Shown here piece by piece: positions 25,955 through 34,969 of a DNA stretch of 64,000 nucleotides. The notes below the pieces were generated by a model, which worked only from the letters and a program-made list of their open reading frames with translations, was not told the origin of the DNA and made no database searches. Position numbers and translations under genes: made by a program. The DNA lies in the NCBI RefSeq assembly GCF_928381405.1, contig NZ_CAKMSB010000013.1, positions 1 to 64,000 on the forward strand, written 5' to 3'. How positions within the stretch are numbered: the first letter of the stretch is position 1; each line of letters begins with the position of its first letter. The DNA comes from Rothia nasisuis. Lineage in GTDB: Bacteria > Actinomycetota > Actinomycetes > Actinomycetales > Micrococcaceae.

Positions 25955-28593
25955 TCTGCGGTGCCGTCCGTGTCTGCCACGGGCGCACCGGCATCGAGCC
26001 CGAGCCGGGCACGCTCGTCCGCGATAATCTGCGTAGCCATTGCGGAATCGGAGATGTCAACGGCCTCAGCAGCTGACTCCTTAGAAGCTGATAGCCGGGC
26101 GTACTCGTCAAAGAGCTGGGACTTGACGCCCAGTAGCTCAACCATACGCTCATCAACGGTGTCTGCACCCAGCAGACGGAAGACATCAACAGCGTGGGTT
26201 TGGCCCATGCGGTGAGCGCGGGCAATGGCCTGGGCCTCGATAGTGGGCTTGAACTGGGGCTCAGCCAGCACAACCACCGAGGCAGACTGAATGTTGAGCC
26301 CTGCACCAGCAGCCGTAATCTGAGCCAGCAGAACGGAGCCGGGAGCCGCGTCCTTGAGCCTATCGACGGCAGCCTGACGCTCAGTGGGAGGCATAGCGCC
26401 AGAAATAGTACCAACAGAGCGCTCCCCCAGGGCCGCCTCAAGCCGGGCGAGGACGGAGAGGAAGAAGGAGAAAACGAGAACCTTACGGCCAGCGTCAGCG
26501 GCATCAGAGACGATTTCGAGCAGGCGGGTCAGTTTGGCGGACTCCTCGGCAGCCCAGGCAGAGCGGCGCATGAGAGCAAAGTTGCCTTCGGCTACGGCGG
26601 CGCGGTAGGCCTCGTCGTCGCCTGGCGTGAGTTCCAACCAGTCACGGTGCTCGGTCATATCGGGCAGTTCGGAGAGCACATCCTTTTGGTTGCGGCGCAG
26701 GTAGACGGGCGCAATGAGACTACGAAATTCGCTGGCTAGGAGGTGATCGACGCCGCCACCAGCAACCAGGTCGGGTTGCAAGTAATCAACCAACGTGACA
26801 AACTCTGAGACCCGGTTCTCCATGGGGGTTCCCGAAAGTAGCACGGCATACTCGGCAGAGCGCACCAGGTCAGCGACCTTAGCGGAACGCTGCGCTGACC
26901 TGTTTTTGACCAGGTGCGCCTCGTCAGCGACCACTGCATCGGCCCTCCAGGTACTGTCTGAGTACAGGCGGGCCCCATCATAGGTGGTGATGAGCAGGCC
27001 CCCCTCAGCCTTCCAGGCGGCAAGGGCAGAATCACGCCTGTCACCGTGGGCCAGGTGGGTTCTAAGCTGCGTGAATTTCTCGGTTTCGCGCTGCCAGTTG
27101 ATGACCAACGACGCCGGGCATACCACGATGAAGTGGGTTTTCCCCTTGTTAGCCAGATGGGTGAGAGCCGCTAGGGTCTGCATAGTTTTACCCAGGCCCA
27201 TCTCATCACCCAGAATCACCTTTTTCTGGGCCAGCATGAATTTGGCACCGTAGTTCTGGTAGCCGCGCAGGGTAGCGGCTAAACCGGTGAGGTTGAGCGG
27301 GAACTTGCGGATGCGCTCTACGGTTTCAGCCGGTAGATAGTCATCGCCAATCGCCTCATTGCCCAGGTAGTGGGCGAGCAGGGCCTGGTGGCTGGCAGGG
27401 TCGGCCAGGTAGCCTGCCCAGGCGGCGTCGGGGGTGAGCCAGGTGGCCGGTGGAACGGTCAGCCCAGTACGGGAGCGGCACCAGGTGAGGTCGGCCTGTA
27501 GCTGCTCCAGGTCGGTTTCATCATCCCCCAAAGCCACGTAGAAGGGGCCGGACGCCGGGAGCGGCTGAGTCAGCAGGGGCGCGTAGGAGCTCAGGCGGGC
27601 CAATAGGTCGGTATCGCCCACGGCGGCGTCGATAGCGTGCAGTCGATCCAGGCCAATCAGGATACGTTCGGCGGCCGGAGTGCGGGTTTCGCCCAGGGTT
27701 TCCTTCTCTGCGGCAGCGGCCTCATCCAGCAGGCGGGTGGCAGCCGCGTACATCTGGCTGGCGGTAGTCTCACCCACACCCGGCACCCGGGTGAGAGCAG
27801 AGGCAGAGCCCTGCGCGAGCACGTCCGCAACCGTGTTAATACCGGCAGCAGTCAGGGGCGCGGTTCGCACGGTGCCGCTAGTCAGCTCACGCAATTTATC
27901 GACCGGCAGCTCAGCTAAGGTGAGGGTAGCCCGCTCAGCCTTGAGGGCCTGCATGTCAGCCCCCATACCGTTCATCAGCTGAGAACGCTCAGGAGTGTTA
28001 AGGGAGCTCCACACTGCCTGGAAGGCCTGCACATCGGAGGACGCAACCTCAACCCAGCGGGGTGCCTCCCACCGCTCCCCCGCGAAGCGCGCCAGGTGCC
28101 GGGCGGCAACGTCCTTGACCCCCAGAATATCTGAGGCAAAAACCTGCTCCGGGCTCATGCCCAGGTAGCTAGCCTGCTCTTCGAGCAGGGGGCGTAGGCG
28201 CTCTATGAGGGGGGCCGTCTCGGTCACGTGCGAGGTCAGGTCAAAGGTAGCCGCCTCAGCAGCCTTACGTTTGCCGCCGAAGAATCTGCCCAGCAGGCCA
28301 CCGCTCCCCGCCGCGATGGTGTCGAGAAGCTGGGGAACCGGGGCGTCGGCAGCAGCGAGAGCCCTCAGGTCATCGATAGTTGCCGGGGGCTGGGCCCGCC
28401 AGAAAGCCTGGGTCAGCCAGGCAGGCAGGTTACTGACACTGGCTGGAGCCAGCGGGGCGAACCGGTAGAGGGAACCGGCATACCCGTCCGGGAGCTGAAA
28501 AGTGAGGGTATTAGGCTGTGCGAGTGCCGCCAGCGCGGCGCGGGCTTGGACTGCTGTAGCCATGAGGTTTTGGGCGGCTGTGAAATCGTTCAT
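25951..28593 (-). CDS. SNF2-family DEAH-box helicase
   Basis: An 880-aa ATP-dependent DNA translocase. The N-terminal 420 residues are family-poor and include a helix-hairpin-helix-like stretch (AGINTVADVLAQG). The SNF2 core starts near LRGYQNYGAKFMLAQKKVIL, with Walker A GDEMGLGKTMQT, Walker B VADEAHL, motif III VLLSGTPMEN, and the helicase C-terminal domain with motif VI AIARAHRMGQTHAV. Such proteins remodel protein-DNA complexes or act in repair and defence; no adjoining defence gene is present. AAGGGA precedes ATG 28593. The gene is monocistronic and its end overlaps the phosphatase gene. Confidence 0.93.
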   Translation of the reverse strand: MNDFTAAQNLMATAVQARAALAALAQPNTLTFQLPDGYAGSLYRFAPLAPASVSNLPAWLTQAFWRAQPPATIDDLRALAAADAPVPQLLDTIAAGSGGLLGRFFGGKRKAAEAATFDLTSHVTETAPLIERLRPLLEEQASYLGMSPEQVFASDILGVKDVAARHLARFAGERWEAPRWVEVASSDVQAFQAVWSSLNTPERSQLMNGMGADMQALKAERATLTLAELPVDKLRELTSGTVRTAPLTAAGINTVADVLAQGSASALTRVPGVGETTASQMYAAATRLLDEAAAAEKETLGETRTPAAERILIGLDRLHAIDAAVGDTDLLARLSSYAPLLTQPLPASGPFYVALGDDETDLEQLQADLTWCRSRTGLTVPPATWLTPDAAWAGYLADPASHQALLAHYLGNEAIGDDYLPAETVERIRKFPLNLTGLAATLRGYQNYGAKFMLAQKKVILGDEMGLGKTMQTLAALTHLANKGKTHFIVVCPASLVINWQRETEKFTQLRTHLAHGDRRDSALAAWKAEGGLLITTYDGARLYSDSTWRADAVVADEAHLVKNRSAQRSAKVADLVRSAEYAVLLSGTPMENRVSEFVTLVDYLQPDLVAGGGVDHLLASEFRSLIAPVYLRRNQKDVLSELPDMTEHRDWLELTPGDDEAYRAAVAEGNFALMRRSAWAAEESAKLTRLLEIVSDAADAGRKVLVFSFFLSVLARLEAALGERSVGTISGAMPPTERQAAVDRLKDAAPGSVLLAQITAAGAGLNIQSASVVVLAEPQFKPTIEAQAIARAHRMGQTHAVDVFRLLGADTVDERMVELLGVKSQLFDEYARLSASKESAAEAVDISDSAMATQIIADERARLGLDAGAPVADTDGTAD

Positions 28594-28869
28594 GCGTCCC
28601 TTCAGTTTGGTGCAATGCTTAGAGCCATTATCGCTTAGTTGCCCCTAACCTTACTCTGTTTCTGTCATAAGGGACCACTTTATATTGACACCAGCCCAGC
28701 AAAATGCAAGCCTTTTGAGAACTAACTTCATCTGGTGGGCCTCGTCAGAATTGGTTGATGATTTTCTCCCTCCTAGAAAAAGGCTGGCCTAACGCCTCTG
28801 GCCTAGCCGACAGGATGGCTCCTAGTCTTGGGGTAACAGCTTTAGTTACTCTTGATAAGGAGTTTAGTT
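28594..28869 (+). promoter_or_regulatory. Control region of the sorbitol operon
   Basis: About 275 bases between the divergent helicase and sorbitol genes. A TTGACA-like hexamer lies near 28686, but no well-spaced -10 is clear. A bulged inverted repeat around 28780-28810 (GGCTGGCC with GGCCTAGCC) could be the target of the PRD regulator, either as DNA operator or as RNA antiterminator. This assignment is inference. Confidence 0.4.
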
Positions 28870-29673
28870 ATGACTGAGAACTGGCTAGGTTTGGAGGGCC
28901 GTGTAGTTGCGGTAACCGGTGGTGCTTCCGGTATCGGTGCTGTGATTGTAGGAGGTCTGCGTGAAGCCGGTGCCCGTGTTGCGGTGCTAGATATCAACGT
29001 GGAGACCGGAGAGGACGCCGCGACCGGCATCTTCAATGCCACCACCGACGTGACAAATGCGCAGAGCGTCCGTGCAGCGGTAGCTTCTGTGATTGATCAT
29101 TTTGGAACTTTGGATGGGCTAGTGAATAATGCTGGTATCAACCTGCCCCGTTTGCTGGTTGATTTCCAGGGTAAGCACCCAGAATATGAACTTGATGAGC
29201 GATCCTTCGATGCAATGTTCAACATCAATGTAAAGGGTGTTTTCAACTGTGCTCAGGCTGCTGCCCGCCATTTCGAATCAGTAGGTGGCGGTGTCATTAT
29301 CAACATTACGTCCGAGGCCGGTATTGAAGGATCTGATGGCCAGTCTGCTTATTCTGCGACGAAGGGCGCAGTCAATTCCTTCACCCGGTCCTGGGGCAAA
29401 GAGCTCGGTAAGAAGAACATCCGTGTAGTAGGTGTTGCTCCGGGTATTAACGAGCCTACCGGCCTGACCACTCCCGCCTACAATGAGGCACTGGCATATA
29501 CTCGCAATACAACTGTTGAAGGTTTGAATACTGATTATTCAAAGGTTATTCCGTTGGGTCGTCCCGGCAAGCTTAACGAGCTTGCGAATACCGTAGTTTA
29601 CCTACTATCAGACCGCGCCTCCTACATCACTGGTACCACTTATGCTGTGACCGGTGGCAAGTCCCGCGGTTAG
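28870..29673 (+). CDS. srlD: SDR oxidoreductase, probable sorbitol-6-phosphate 2-dehydrogenase
   Basis: A 267-aa short-chain dehydrogenase. The NAD-binding TGGASGIG (16-23), the structural NNAG and the catalytic Tyr-Lys pair in YSATKGA are all present; the cofactor-selecting Asp in VAVLDIN suggests NAD. As the first gene of a glucitol PTS operon it most likely oxidises imported sorbitol 6-phosphate to fructose 6-phosphate. ATG 28870 is preceded by AAGGAG at good spacing. GC content is lower than in flanking genes. The substrate is inferred from context. Confidence 0.88.
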   Translation: MTENWLGLEGRVVAVTGGASGIGAVIVGGLREAGARVAVLDINVETGEDAATGIFNATTDVTNAQSVRAAVASVIDHFGTLDGLVNNAGINLPRLLVDFQGKHPEYELDERSFDAMFNINVKGVFNCAQAAARHFESVGGGVIINITSEAGIEGSDGQSAYSATKGAVNSFTRSWGKELGKKNIRVVGVAPGINEPTGLTTPAYNEALAYTRNTTVEGLNTDYSKVIPLGRPGKLNELANTVVYLLSDRASYITGTTYAVTGGKSRG

Positions 29674-29694
29674 AAATTCTTAGGTTCGGTTTAC

Positions 29695-31590
29695 GTGATG
29701 ATGGCTTCTATGAATCGTACTCTTCGGATTCTGCGTGCCTTAGAGCTACGTCTGGTTTTTGATGCCCAAGCACTGGCTGATGAGCTGGGTGTCTCTGCAA
29801 AGACTATTGCTAAGGAAATCGCCGATCTTAACGGTGCATTTGTAGACGCTGCCTTTATTTCGCTTTCTAAGGGAGTCTACCGGCTAGCAATTTATGACCG
29901 AGAGCGTTACCTCCTGGTTAAAAATACTCTGCTTGCTACAGAACGCTCCTTCAATGATGCCAGTGCGCGTCAAGGTTATATCTTTCAAAGGTTGGCAGAA
30001 CTCGAACGTCCTATAGTAGCTGACATACTTGCTGCTGAAATGAACGTGTCACGATCCACCGTGAACGCAGATATTGCCAAATTACGCGAGCTATCTGAGG
30101 GCTACGGAATAGCTATTGAAGGTAAGCCTAATAGAGGTATTCGGTTGCTGGGTTCTGAACTATCAGTGCGGCTTATGGTGCTGGATCATTTTTATGCTGA
30201 CTTCTTTGATATTTCGCCAATCCCCAACGCTTTTTATGAGCAGATGGTGGACGTTGCATTATCACACCAACTGGAGATTGCTGCCATTGAGTCTCTGGAA
30301 CGCTGGTTTACGGTGCTCATTGACCGTGTTTCCCACGGCTTTGCTTTAGAAGCGTTACCATCTCAGTTCGCTGATTTAGCATCTAACCCAGCGCATAGTG
30401 TCGCTCGTGAGCTAGTGGGCGTCGCCCAGAAAATGACTCAAGAATCTCTACCTATCTCCGAATCGCTTTTCCTGACGCTCCCTCTTGTTGCGATGCGAGG
30501 ACCAGACAACGTTCAAGGGTTTGCCCGCTTTGTCTACAGGGAGCGGGCAGAGACTCTCTGCCAAAGGATTCAGGAGCGAATCAGGAAAGAAACTGGGCTT
30601 GCGCTATCTTTTGAGAACCTTCACGAGGAATTTCTAGTACATCTCGGGTTCCTGTTGAACCGGGTTCGGTTCTCGGTTCAGCTCACTGAAGATTCCTCCG
30701 GGCTACATCCTATTCGTTATCCTCTTGCCTTTCAGCTAGCGCGCCTGGCTGCGGACGTTGTCGAAGAGGTTGCCGAAGACATAGTAGTACCAGCAGAGGT
30801 CGCATTGCTTGCAGCTTATTTCCAGGTTTCCTTGGATGCTTTCTATTCTCAGGTTCGTCAACAACTGCGTATCGCTGTTATCTACCGGCACGGAAAAATT
30901 GATGGCCACCTCTTACGAGGGCAGGTGGAGGCGGCGCTTCCCGGAGTTGGCTCTGTCACCGCCATCCATCAGGATGCCTTAGCAACCATCAATCAACAAG
31001 ACTATGACCTGGCAATCGCTCACCCCGGCATGAACCAGAAAACTGCGCTCCCTCTTATTGAGGTCGCAGACCAGGTGGACCCTCAGGAACTTCGTAAGGC
31101 AATCGATACTCTCTGCATCCAGCGAAGCGGCGGATCGAAAGGAGCTTTCGCTGAGGGGTCCTGGCTGGCAAGTCTTCTTACCTCTAACCTGTTCTTCCTA
31201 CTAGAAAGCAACACCTACTCTGAGCAGCTTGAAGAGCTCCTAGGGCTACTTCATAAGGCCGGTGTCACTGGCGAGAACTTTGCTAAGGAAATGCTTGCCC
31301 GCGAACAGCAGGCAACAATGAAGCTTAGTGACCAGCTGTCCTTTCCTCATATAGGAATCGACGGATCCTATATCGTGCTTGCGCTGGGAGTCCAACCAGA
31401 AACCCGCCATCTAATAATCCTTGCAGGACTTCCCCACGCTGACAGGGAGGATAATTCTGCAGCCCTAGTAGGGCTTTACCAGGAAGTCATAGCTCTGAGC
31501 CACGACACCGACTCGATAAACACCATCACCAGCTTCACAGCTGCCCATCAATTCCGTGCCTTTATGTCGACCCGAACTACAAACCGCTAA
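29695..31590 (+). CDS. PRD-containing PTS-responsive regulator (MtlR/GutR type)
   Basis: A 631-aa multidomain regulator: an N-terminal HTH (about 8-60), a second HTH (about 92-145), two PRD modules (about 170-285 and 295-390, the second with the usual FLVHLGFLLNR histidine), an EIIB-like segment (391-470) and an EIIA-like C-terminus with His552 in LSFPHIGID. In such regulators phosphorylation by PTS proteins signals sugar availability. The EIIB-like loop has Tyr397 where a phosphorylatable Cys is usual. Clustered starts GTG 29695, ATG 29698 and ATG 29701 make the exact start unclear. It lies between the dehydrogenase and gutM genes and probably controls this operon. Confidence 0.88.
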   Translation: MMMASMNRTLRILRALELRLVFDAQALADELGVSAKTIAKEIADLNGAFVDAAFISLSKGVYRLAIYDRERYLLVKNTLLATERSFNDASARQGYIFQRLAELERPIVADILAAEMNVSRSTVNADIAKLRELSEGYGIAIEGKPNRGIRLLGSELSVRLMVLDHFYADFFDISPIPNAFYEQMVDVALSHQLEIAAIESLERWFTVLIDRVSHGFALEALPSQFADLASNPAHSVARELVGVAQKMTQESLPISESLFLTLPLVAMRGPDNVQGFARFVYRERAETLCQRIQERIRKETGLALSFENLHEEFLVHLGFLLNRVRFSVQLTEDSSGLHPIRYPLAFQLARLAADVVEEVAEDIVVPAEVALLAAYFQVSLDAFYSQVRQQLRIAVIYRHGKIDGHLLRGQVEAALPGVGSVTAIHQDALATINQQDYDLAIAHPGMNQKTALPLIEVADQVDPQELRKAIDTLCIQRSGGSKGAFAEGSWLASLLTSNLFFLLESNTYSEQLEELLGLLHKAGVTGENFAKEMLAREQQATMKLSDQLSFPHIGIDGSYIVLALGVQPETRHLIILAGLPHADREDNSAALVGLYQEVIALSHDTDSINTITSFTAAHQFRAFMSTRTTNR

Positions 31591-31613
31591 TACCACCCAC
31601 CACTAGGAGAAAA

Positions 31614-32057
31614 ATGAATGTTCTAGCCATCATCCTTTTCCTCGGCGCCTTCTATGCCGTCAATATGGTCCTCTCCTTTAGGCAATCCAAGGACCTCGCA
31701 GACTCCTATGTGGCGCTCCGCAAACAAGGCAGAGTCGTCATGGGCAAATATAAAAGACTACTTAATTCCGGGGCGATTGTTCTCTTTGCTATCAACGACG
31801 ACAACACCATTATTGATGCCAAAATTCTGGCTGGCTATACCGTATTCAGCCGTTTCAAAAATCATCCAGAAATCATTGGGCTGGATATGAATCTAGTAGG
31901 GCTAGAAAATTGGTCGGCTTATCCCAAACATATCCGAAAAGCTATCGAAAACGCCTCCGCAAATTACCATCGCTTTATCGCAGGCCAAGAAATTATTGAA
32001 CCAGATAGTCCCCTCATCAGGTTGGGCAAACAGCTCACCTCAGCTAAGAAGAAATAA
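31614..32057 (+). CDS. gutM: Glucitol operon activator GutM
   Basis: A 147-aa protein with an N-terminal membrane helix (about 3-20) and the typical GutM continuation (QGRVVMGKYKRLLNSGAIVLF, GYTVFSRFKNHPEIIGLDM). GutM acts positively on sorbitol genes in E. coli and occurs in glucitol PTS operons generally, where it probably works with a DNA-binding partner. AGGAGA precedes ATG 31614. It follows the regulator by 23 bases and precedes srlA by 11 bases. Confidence 0.9.
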   Translation: MNVLAIILFLGAFYAVNMVLSFRQSKDLADSYVALRKQGRVVMGKYKRLLNSGAIVLFAINDDNTIIDAKILAGYTVFSRFKNHPEIIGLDMNLVGLENWSAYPKHIRKAIENASANYHRFIAGQEIIEPDSPLIRLGKQLTSAKKK

Positions 32058-32068
32058 GGAGACCTACC

Positions 32069-32620
32069 ATGGATATCCTCGTCAATGCAGCCGAATGGTT
32101 TATCGGACTATTCCAGGCAGGTGCAGAAACCTTTATAGATTGGATGACTTCCATCGTCCCCCTTGTCCTCATGCTACTTATCGCGATGAACTCCCTCATC
32201 GGTATCATCGGTGAACATCGCATCAATGGGTTTGCTCAAAAAGCTAGTAAGAACGTATTCCTTCGGTATATGATTCTTCCTTTCGTTGGGGCCTTTATGT
32301 TGGGAAACCCCATGGTTCATTCTCTAGGCCGCTTCATGCCAGAACGCTACAAGCCAGGCTACTTTGCCTCTGCCGCCCAGTTCTGCCATACCTCTAACGG
32401 TGTATTCCCTCATATCAACCCCGCAGAAATGTTTGTCTGGGCAGGTATCGCTATGGGTATCACCCAACTCGGTCTCAACAGTAGCGAACTTGCAATCCGC
32501 TACCTCCTGTTAGGCCTAGTTCTCAACTTCATTGGCGGCTGGATTACTGATCTCTGCGTCAAGTATGTCAGCAAGCAACAGGGTATTGAACTCAGCGATA
32601 AAGTTAAGATGGAGCACTAA
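32069..32620 (+). CDS. srlA: Glucitol/sorbitol PTS EIIC subunit
   Basis: A 183-aa membrane protein with four or five helices, matching the SrlA/GutA half-permease (AEWFIGLFQAGAETFIDW, LIAMNSLIGIIGEHRINGFAQ, and the conserved GNPMVHSLGRFMPERYKPGY). It forms part of the sorbitol translocation channel with the other membrane half in SrlE. AAGGAGA precedes ATG 32069. It is followed three bases later by srlE. Confidence 0.95.
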   Translation: MDILVNAAEWFIGLFQAGAETFIDWMTSIVPLVLMLLIAMNSLIGIIGEHRINGFAQKASKNVFLRYMILPFVGAFMLGNPMVHSLGRFMPERYKPGYFASAAQFCHTSNGVFPHINPAEMFVWAGIAMGITQLGLNSSELAIRYLLLGLVLNFIGGWITDLCVKYVSKQQGIELSDKVKMEH

Positions 32621-32623
32621 ACC

Positions 32624-33676
32624 ATGAGCGAATACAAGGCAATCACTATTACCCGAGGCGGCTCAGGATTCGGTGGACCGCTCACTATCAAACCCACGGC
32701 TGAACGCAACAAGGTTGTCTACATCGTAGGCGGGGGAATGAAGCCTGATGTCGTAGACCGCATCGTAGAACTTACCGGCGCTGAACCCGTTAACGGTTTC
32801 AAGACCACCGTGTCCGATGAAGAAATCTTCGCCGCCGTTATCGACTGCGGTGGAACCCTCCGCTGTGGTCTCTACCCAAAGAAGGGCATCCCCACCATTA
32901 ACGTGATGCCCACCGGTAAGTCAGGTCCCCTCGCGGCCTTCATCACCGAAGACATCTACGTTTCAGCGGTTACTCCCGAAAATATTGTTCCCGCAGACGC
33001 AGAGTTTACCCCTGCGGTGGCAGGTGCGGGTGCCAGCTCCGCTACTTCCGGTTCTCAGGCTGCTCTAGCTGAGGCACCCCACGCTACCGAAAAGTACAGC
33101 ACCAACAAGAAAATCTCAGAAACAGTCGCTGAGAAGAAGAACAAAACTCTTCTTGAAAAAATCGGTCTTGGTGCTGGTCGCGTTATCAGCATTTTCTACC
33201 AGGCTGGTCGAGATGCCATCCAGACCATGATTAACTCGGTTCTCCCTTTTATGGGCTTCGTTGCTATGCTCATCGGCGTTATCAACGCTTCTGGATTCGG
33301 CACCATGTTCTCCAATATTCTGGCACCTCTCGCAGGTAACGGGTGGGGACTCATTGGCCTAGGCTTCATCTGTTCTCTACCCTTCCTCTCACCTCTGCTA
33401 GGTCCGGGCGGCGTTATCGGTTCTATCATCGGCTCCTTAATCGGTGTAGAAATCGGTAAGGGAAATATCCCGCCCCACCTAGCGCTACCTGCCCTCTTTG
33501 CCATCAACACCCAGAATGCCTGCGATTTCATCCCTGTTGGCTTGGGTCTGGCCGAAGCAGAAGCCGAAACCGTGGAAGTCGGAGTCCCCGCTATCCTTTA
33601 CTCCCGATTCCTCAACGGCGCGCCACGCGTAGCAATCGCCTGGCTCGCCAGCCTTGGCCTCTACGCAACAGAATAA
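32624..33676 (+). CDS. srlE: Glucitol/sorbitol PTS EIIB(C2) subunit
   Basis: A 350-aa protein. The N-terminal EIIB domain (1-120) carries the probable phosphocysteine in [18 protein letters not shown]; a linker (125-175) leads to the membrane half (about 195-345; [49 protein letters not shown]). Domain order matches SrlE/GutE, in which the subunit combines EIIB with part of the permease. It accepts phosphate from EIIA and passes it to sorbitol during uptake. Confidence 0.95.
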   Translation: MSEYKAITITRGGSGFGGPLTIKPTAERNKVVYIVGGGMKPDVVDRIVELTGAEPVNGFKTTVSDEEIFAAVIDCGGTLRCGLYPKKGIPTINVMPTGKSGPLAAFITEDIYVSAVTPENIVPADAEFTPAVAGAGASSATSGSQAALAEAPHATEKYSTNKKISETVAEKKNKTLLEKIGLGAGRVISIFYQAGRDAIQTMINSVLPFMGFVAMLIGVINASGFGTMFSNILAPLAGNGWGLIGLGFICSLPFLSPLLGPGGVIGSIIGSLIGVEIGKGNIPPHLALPALFAINTQNACDFIPVGLGLAEAEAETVEVGVPAILYSRFLNGAPRVAIAWLASLGLYATE

Positions 33677-33708
33677 CAATCCCCTCAACCCCATCCAAGG
33701 AAACAACT

Positions 33709-34074
33709 ATGAACATCTACTCAACAACCGTTGTCACCGTAGGGCCCGATGCAGAAATGTTCCGTGAACAGGACATGATTATTCTCTTCGGTTCAGAAGC
33801 ACCCGATAATCTCAAGGATTTCTGCTACATTATTGAACGCACCGACGTAGCTGGCGACATCATCCCAGGGCAACAGGTTGTCATCGGCGGCAACCGCTAC
33901 CCCATCACCGCCGTGGGCGAAGTAGCCCAGAAGAACCTTGGAGCCCTCGGGCATATCTCCCTGGTTTTCAATGGTTCAACCAAGGCAGAGATGGGCGGCA
34001 CCATTTACGTAGACCTAGCAGGCCAGCCTTTTCCTTTGCTGAAGGCAAACGACACTGTAGCCATCGAAGCATAA
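33709..34074 (+). CDS. srlB: Glucitol/sorbitol PTS EIIA subunit
   Basis: A 121-aa cytosolic phosphocarrier of the Gut EIIA family (ITAVGEVAQKNLGALGHISLVFNG). It takes phosphate from HPr, which is encoded outside this window, and donates it to SrlE. AAGGAAAC precedes ATG 33709. It is the last gene of the operon, followed by a strong terminator. Confidence 0.93.
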   Translation: MNIYSTTVVTVGPDAEMFREQDMIILFGSEAPDNLKDFCYIIERTDVAGDIIPGQQVVIGGNRYPITAVGEVAQKNLGALGHISLVFNGSTKAEMGGTIYVDLAGQPFPLLKANDTVAIEA

Positions 34075-34089
34075 TTATGTACTAAATTA

Positions 34090-34129
34090 TAGGCCAGGCT
34101 GTATCTCCTGTGAGATACAGCCTGGCCTA
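34090..34129 (+). terminator. Terminator of the sorbitol operon
   Basis: A perfect 18-bp stem with a 4-nt CTGT loop, 16 bases after the srlB stop. The T-run is weak (CTATAAAGG), but the stem is very stable. Confidence 0.85.
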
Positions 34130-34254
34130 CTATAAAGGCTTGAGTTTGATTACAGTTTCCCTATGGTTTTAGTTCAATGTTTAGACCTTATAAGTAACTC
34201 CGCTGCCGCTAGCCCCAGGTGAAAGCTTGATGAGAGAAGAGGATAAGGAACCCC

Positions 34255-34845
34255 GTGCCATTGGTGAATTCTGTGGCCCAGTTAGTTGCCCTGGTTAGGG
34301 AGGCAAAAGCCGCCTTGCAGGAGCCCCGGCCCCTGCTGCTTGCCCTTGATGGGCGTAGCGGGTCGGGCAAGACATGCCTGGCAGCTAGTCTGGTGAGTAA
34401 GCTAGCAGTAGCTGAGATCCCTGCGCAGGTGTTTCATCTCGAAGATCTCTACCAGGGCTGGAGCGGTCTGGCGCAGGCAGCCCGCACCTGGCAGCAGCTG
34501 GCTGAGGCGGTCATGTCAGGACGCGCCAGCTCCCCCGGCACTGCCCCGCACTGGAATGGCTGGGATTGGGCCAGGTCTGAGCCTACCGGCCCCCATACCT
34601 TTACCCTGCCCGATCAGCTGAGCTCGGGCGTCCTGATTGCCGAGGGGGTAGGGGCGCTGACCGGCGCCCACGATCTAGGTGTCTTCGTGGAGGTACCCAC
34701 CGACCTACGCAAGGCACGGGCCCTGGCCCGCGACGGGGAGACCTACCGCCCCTACTGGGACATGTGGGCGAAACAAGAAGCTGACCTGCTGGCAGCCTAC
34801 GCGAGCGCCTATGCGGGTGCGGGCGTCCGCTATGTTCAGCAGTAG
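34255..34845 (+). CDS. P-loop kinase of the uridine-kinase-like type
   Basis: A 196-aa cytosolic ATPase/kinase. Walker A DGRSGSGKT lies near residues 29-37, and the following blocks (FHLEDLYQGW, SGVLIAEGVGAL) resemble the uridine kinase-like nucleoside kinase fold of actinobacteria. The substrate is unknown. The start is GTG 34255, with AAGGAA seven bases upstream. It may form a short unit with the MFS exporter that begins 124 bases later, but a separate promoter is possible. Confidence 0.85.
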   Translation: MPLVNSVAQLVALVREAKAALQEPRPLLLALDGRSGSGKTCLAASLVSKLAVAEIPAQVFHLEDLYQGWSGLAQAARTWQQLAEAVMSGRASSPGTAPHWNGWDWARSEPTGPHTFTLPDQLSSGVLIAEGVGALTGAHDLGVFVEVPTDLRKARALARDGETYRPYWDMWAKQEADLLAAYASAYAGAGVRYVQQ

Positions 34846-34969
34846 ATTGTATTTTTCACTTCTACAAGGCCACATGAGTTTCCCTGTCGCCTCAGAAAGA
34901 GGCGGGCGTAGAATACAAGGGGCTTGCCAGCCACCTCATCACAACCACTGAGCCGCAGAGACGAGATAC

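Noticed and set aside
25951-28593. SNF2 helicase as part of a defence island
   Set aside because: Defence systems with SNF2 proteins usually have adjacent nuclease, methylase or phospholipase D genes; here the neighbours are a phosphatase and a sorbitol operon.
28780-28810. Ribonucleic antiterminator (RAT) for the PRD regulator
   Set aside because: The inverted repeat is bulged and lacks an overlapping terminator, and the regulator has DNA-binding HTH domains rather than a CAT RNA-binding domain; kept only as a possible operator.
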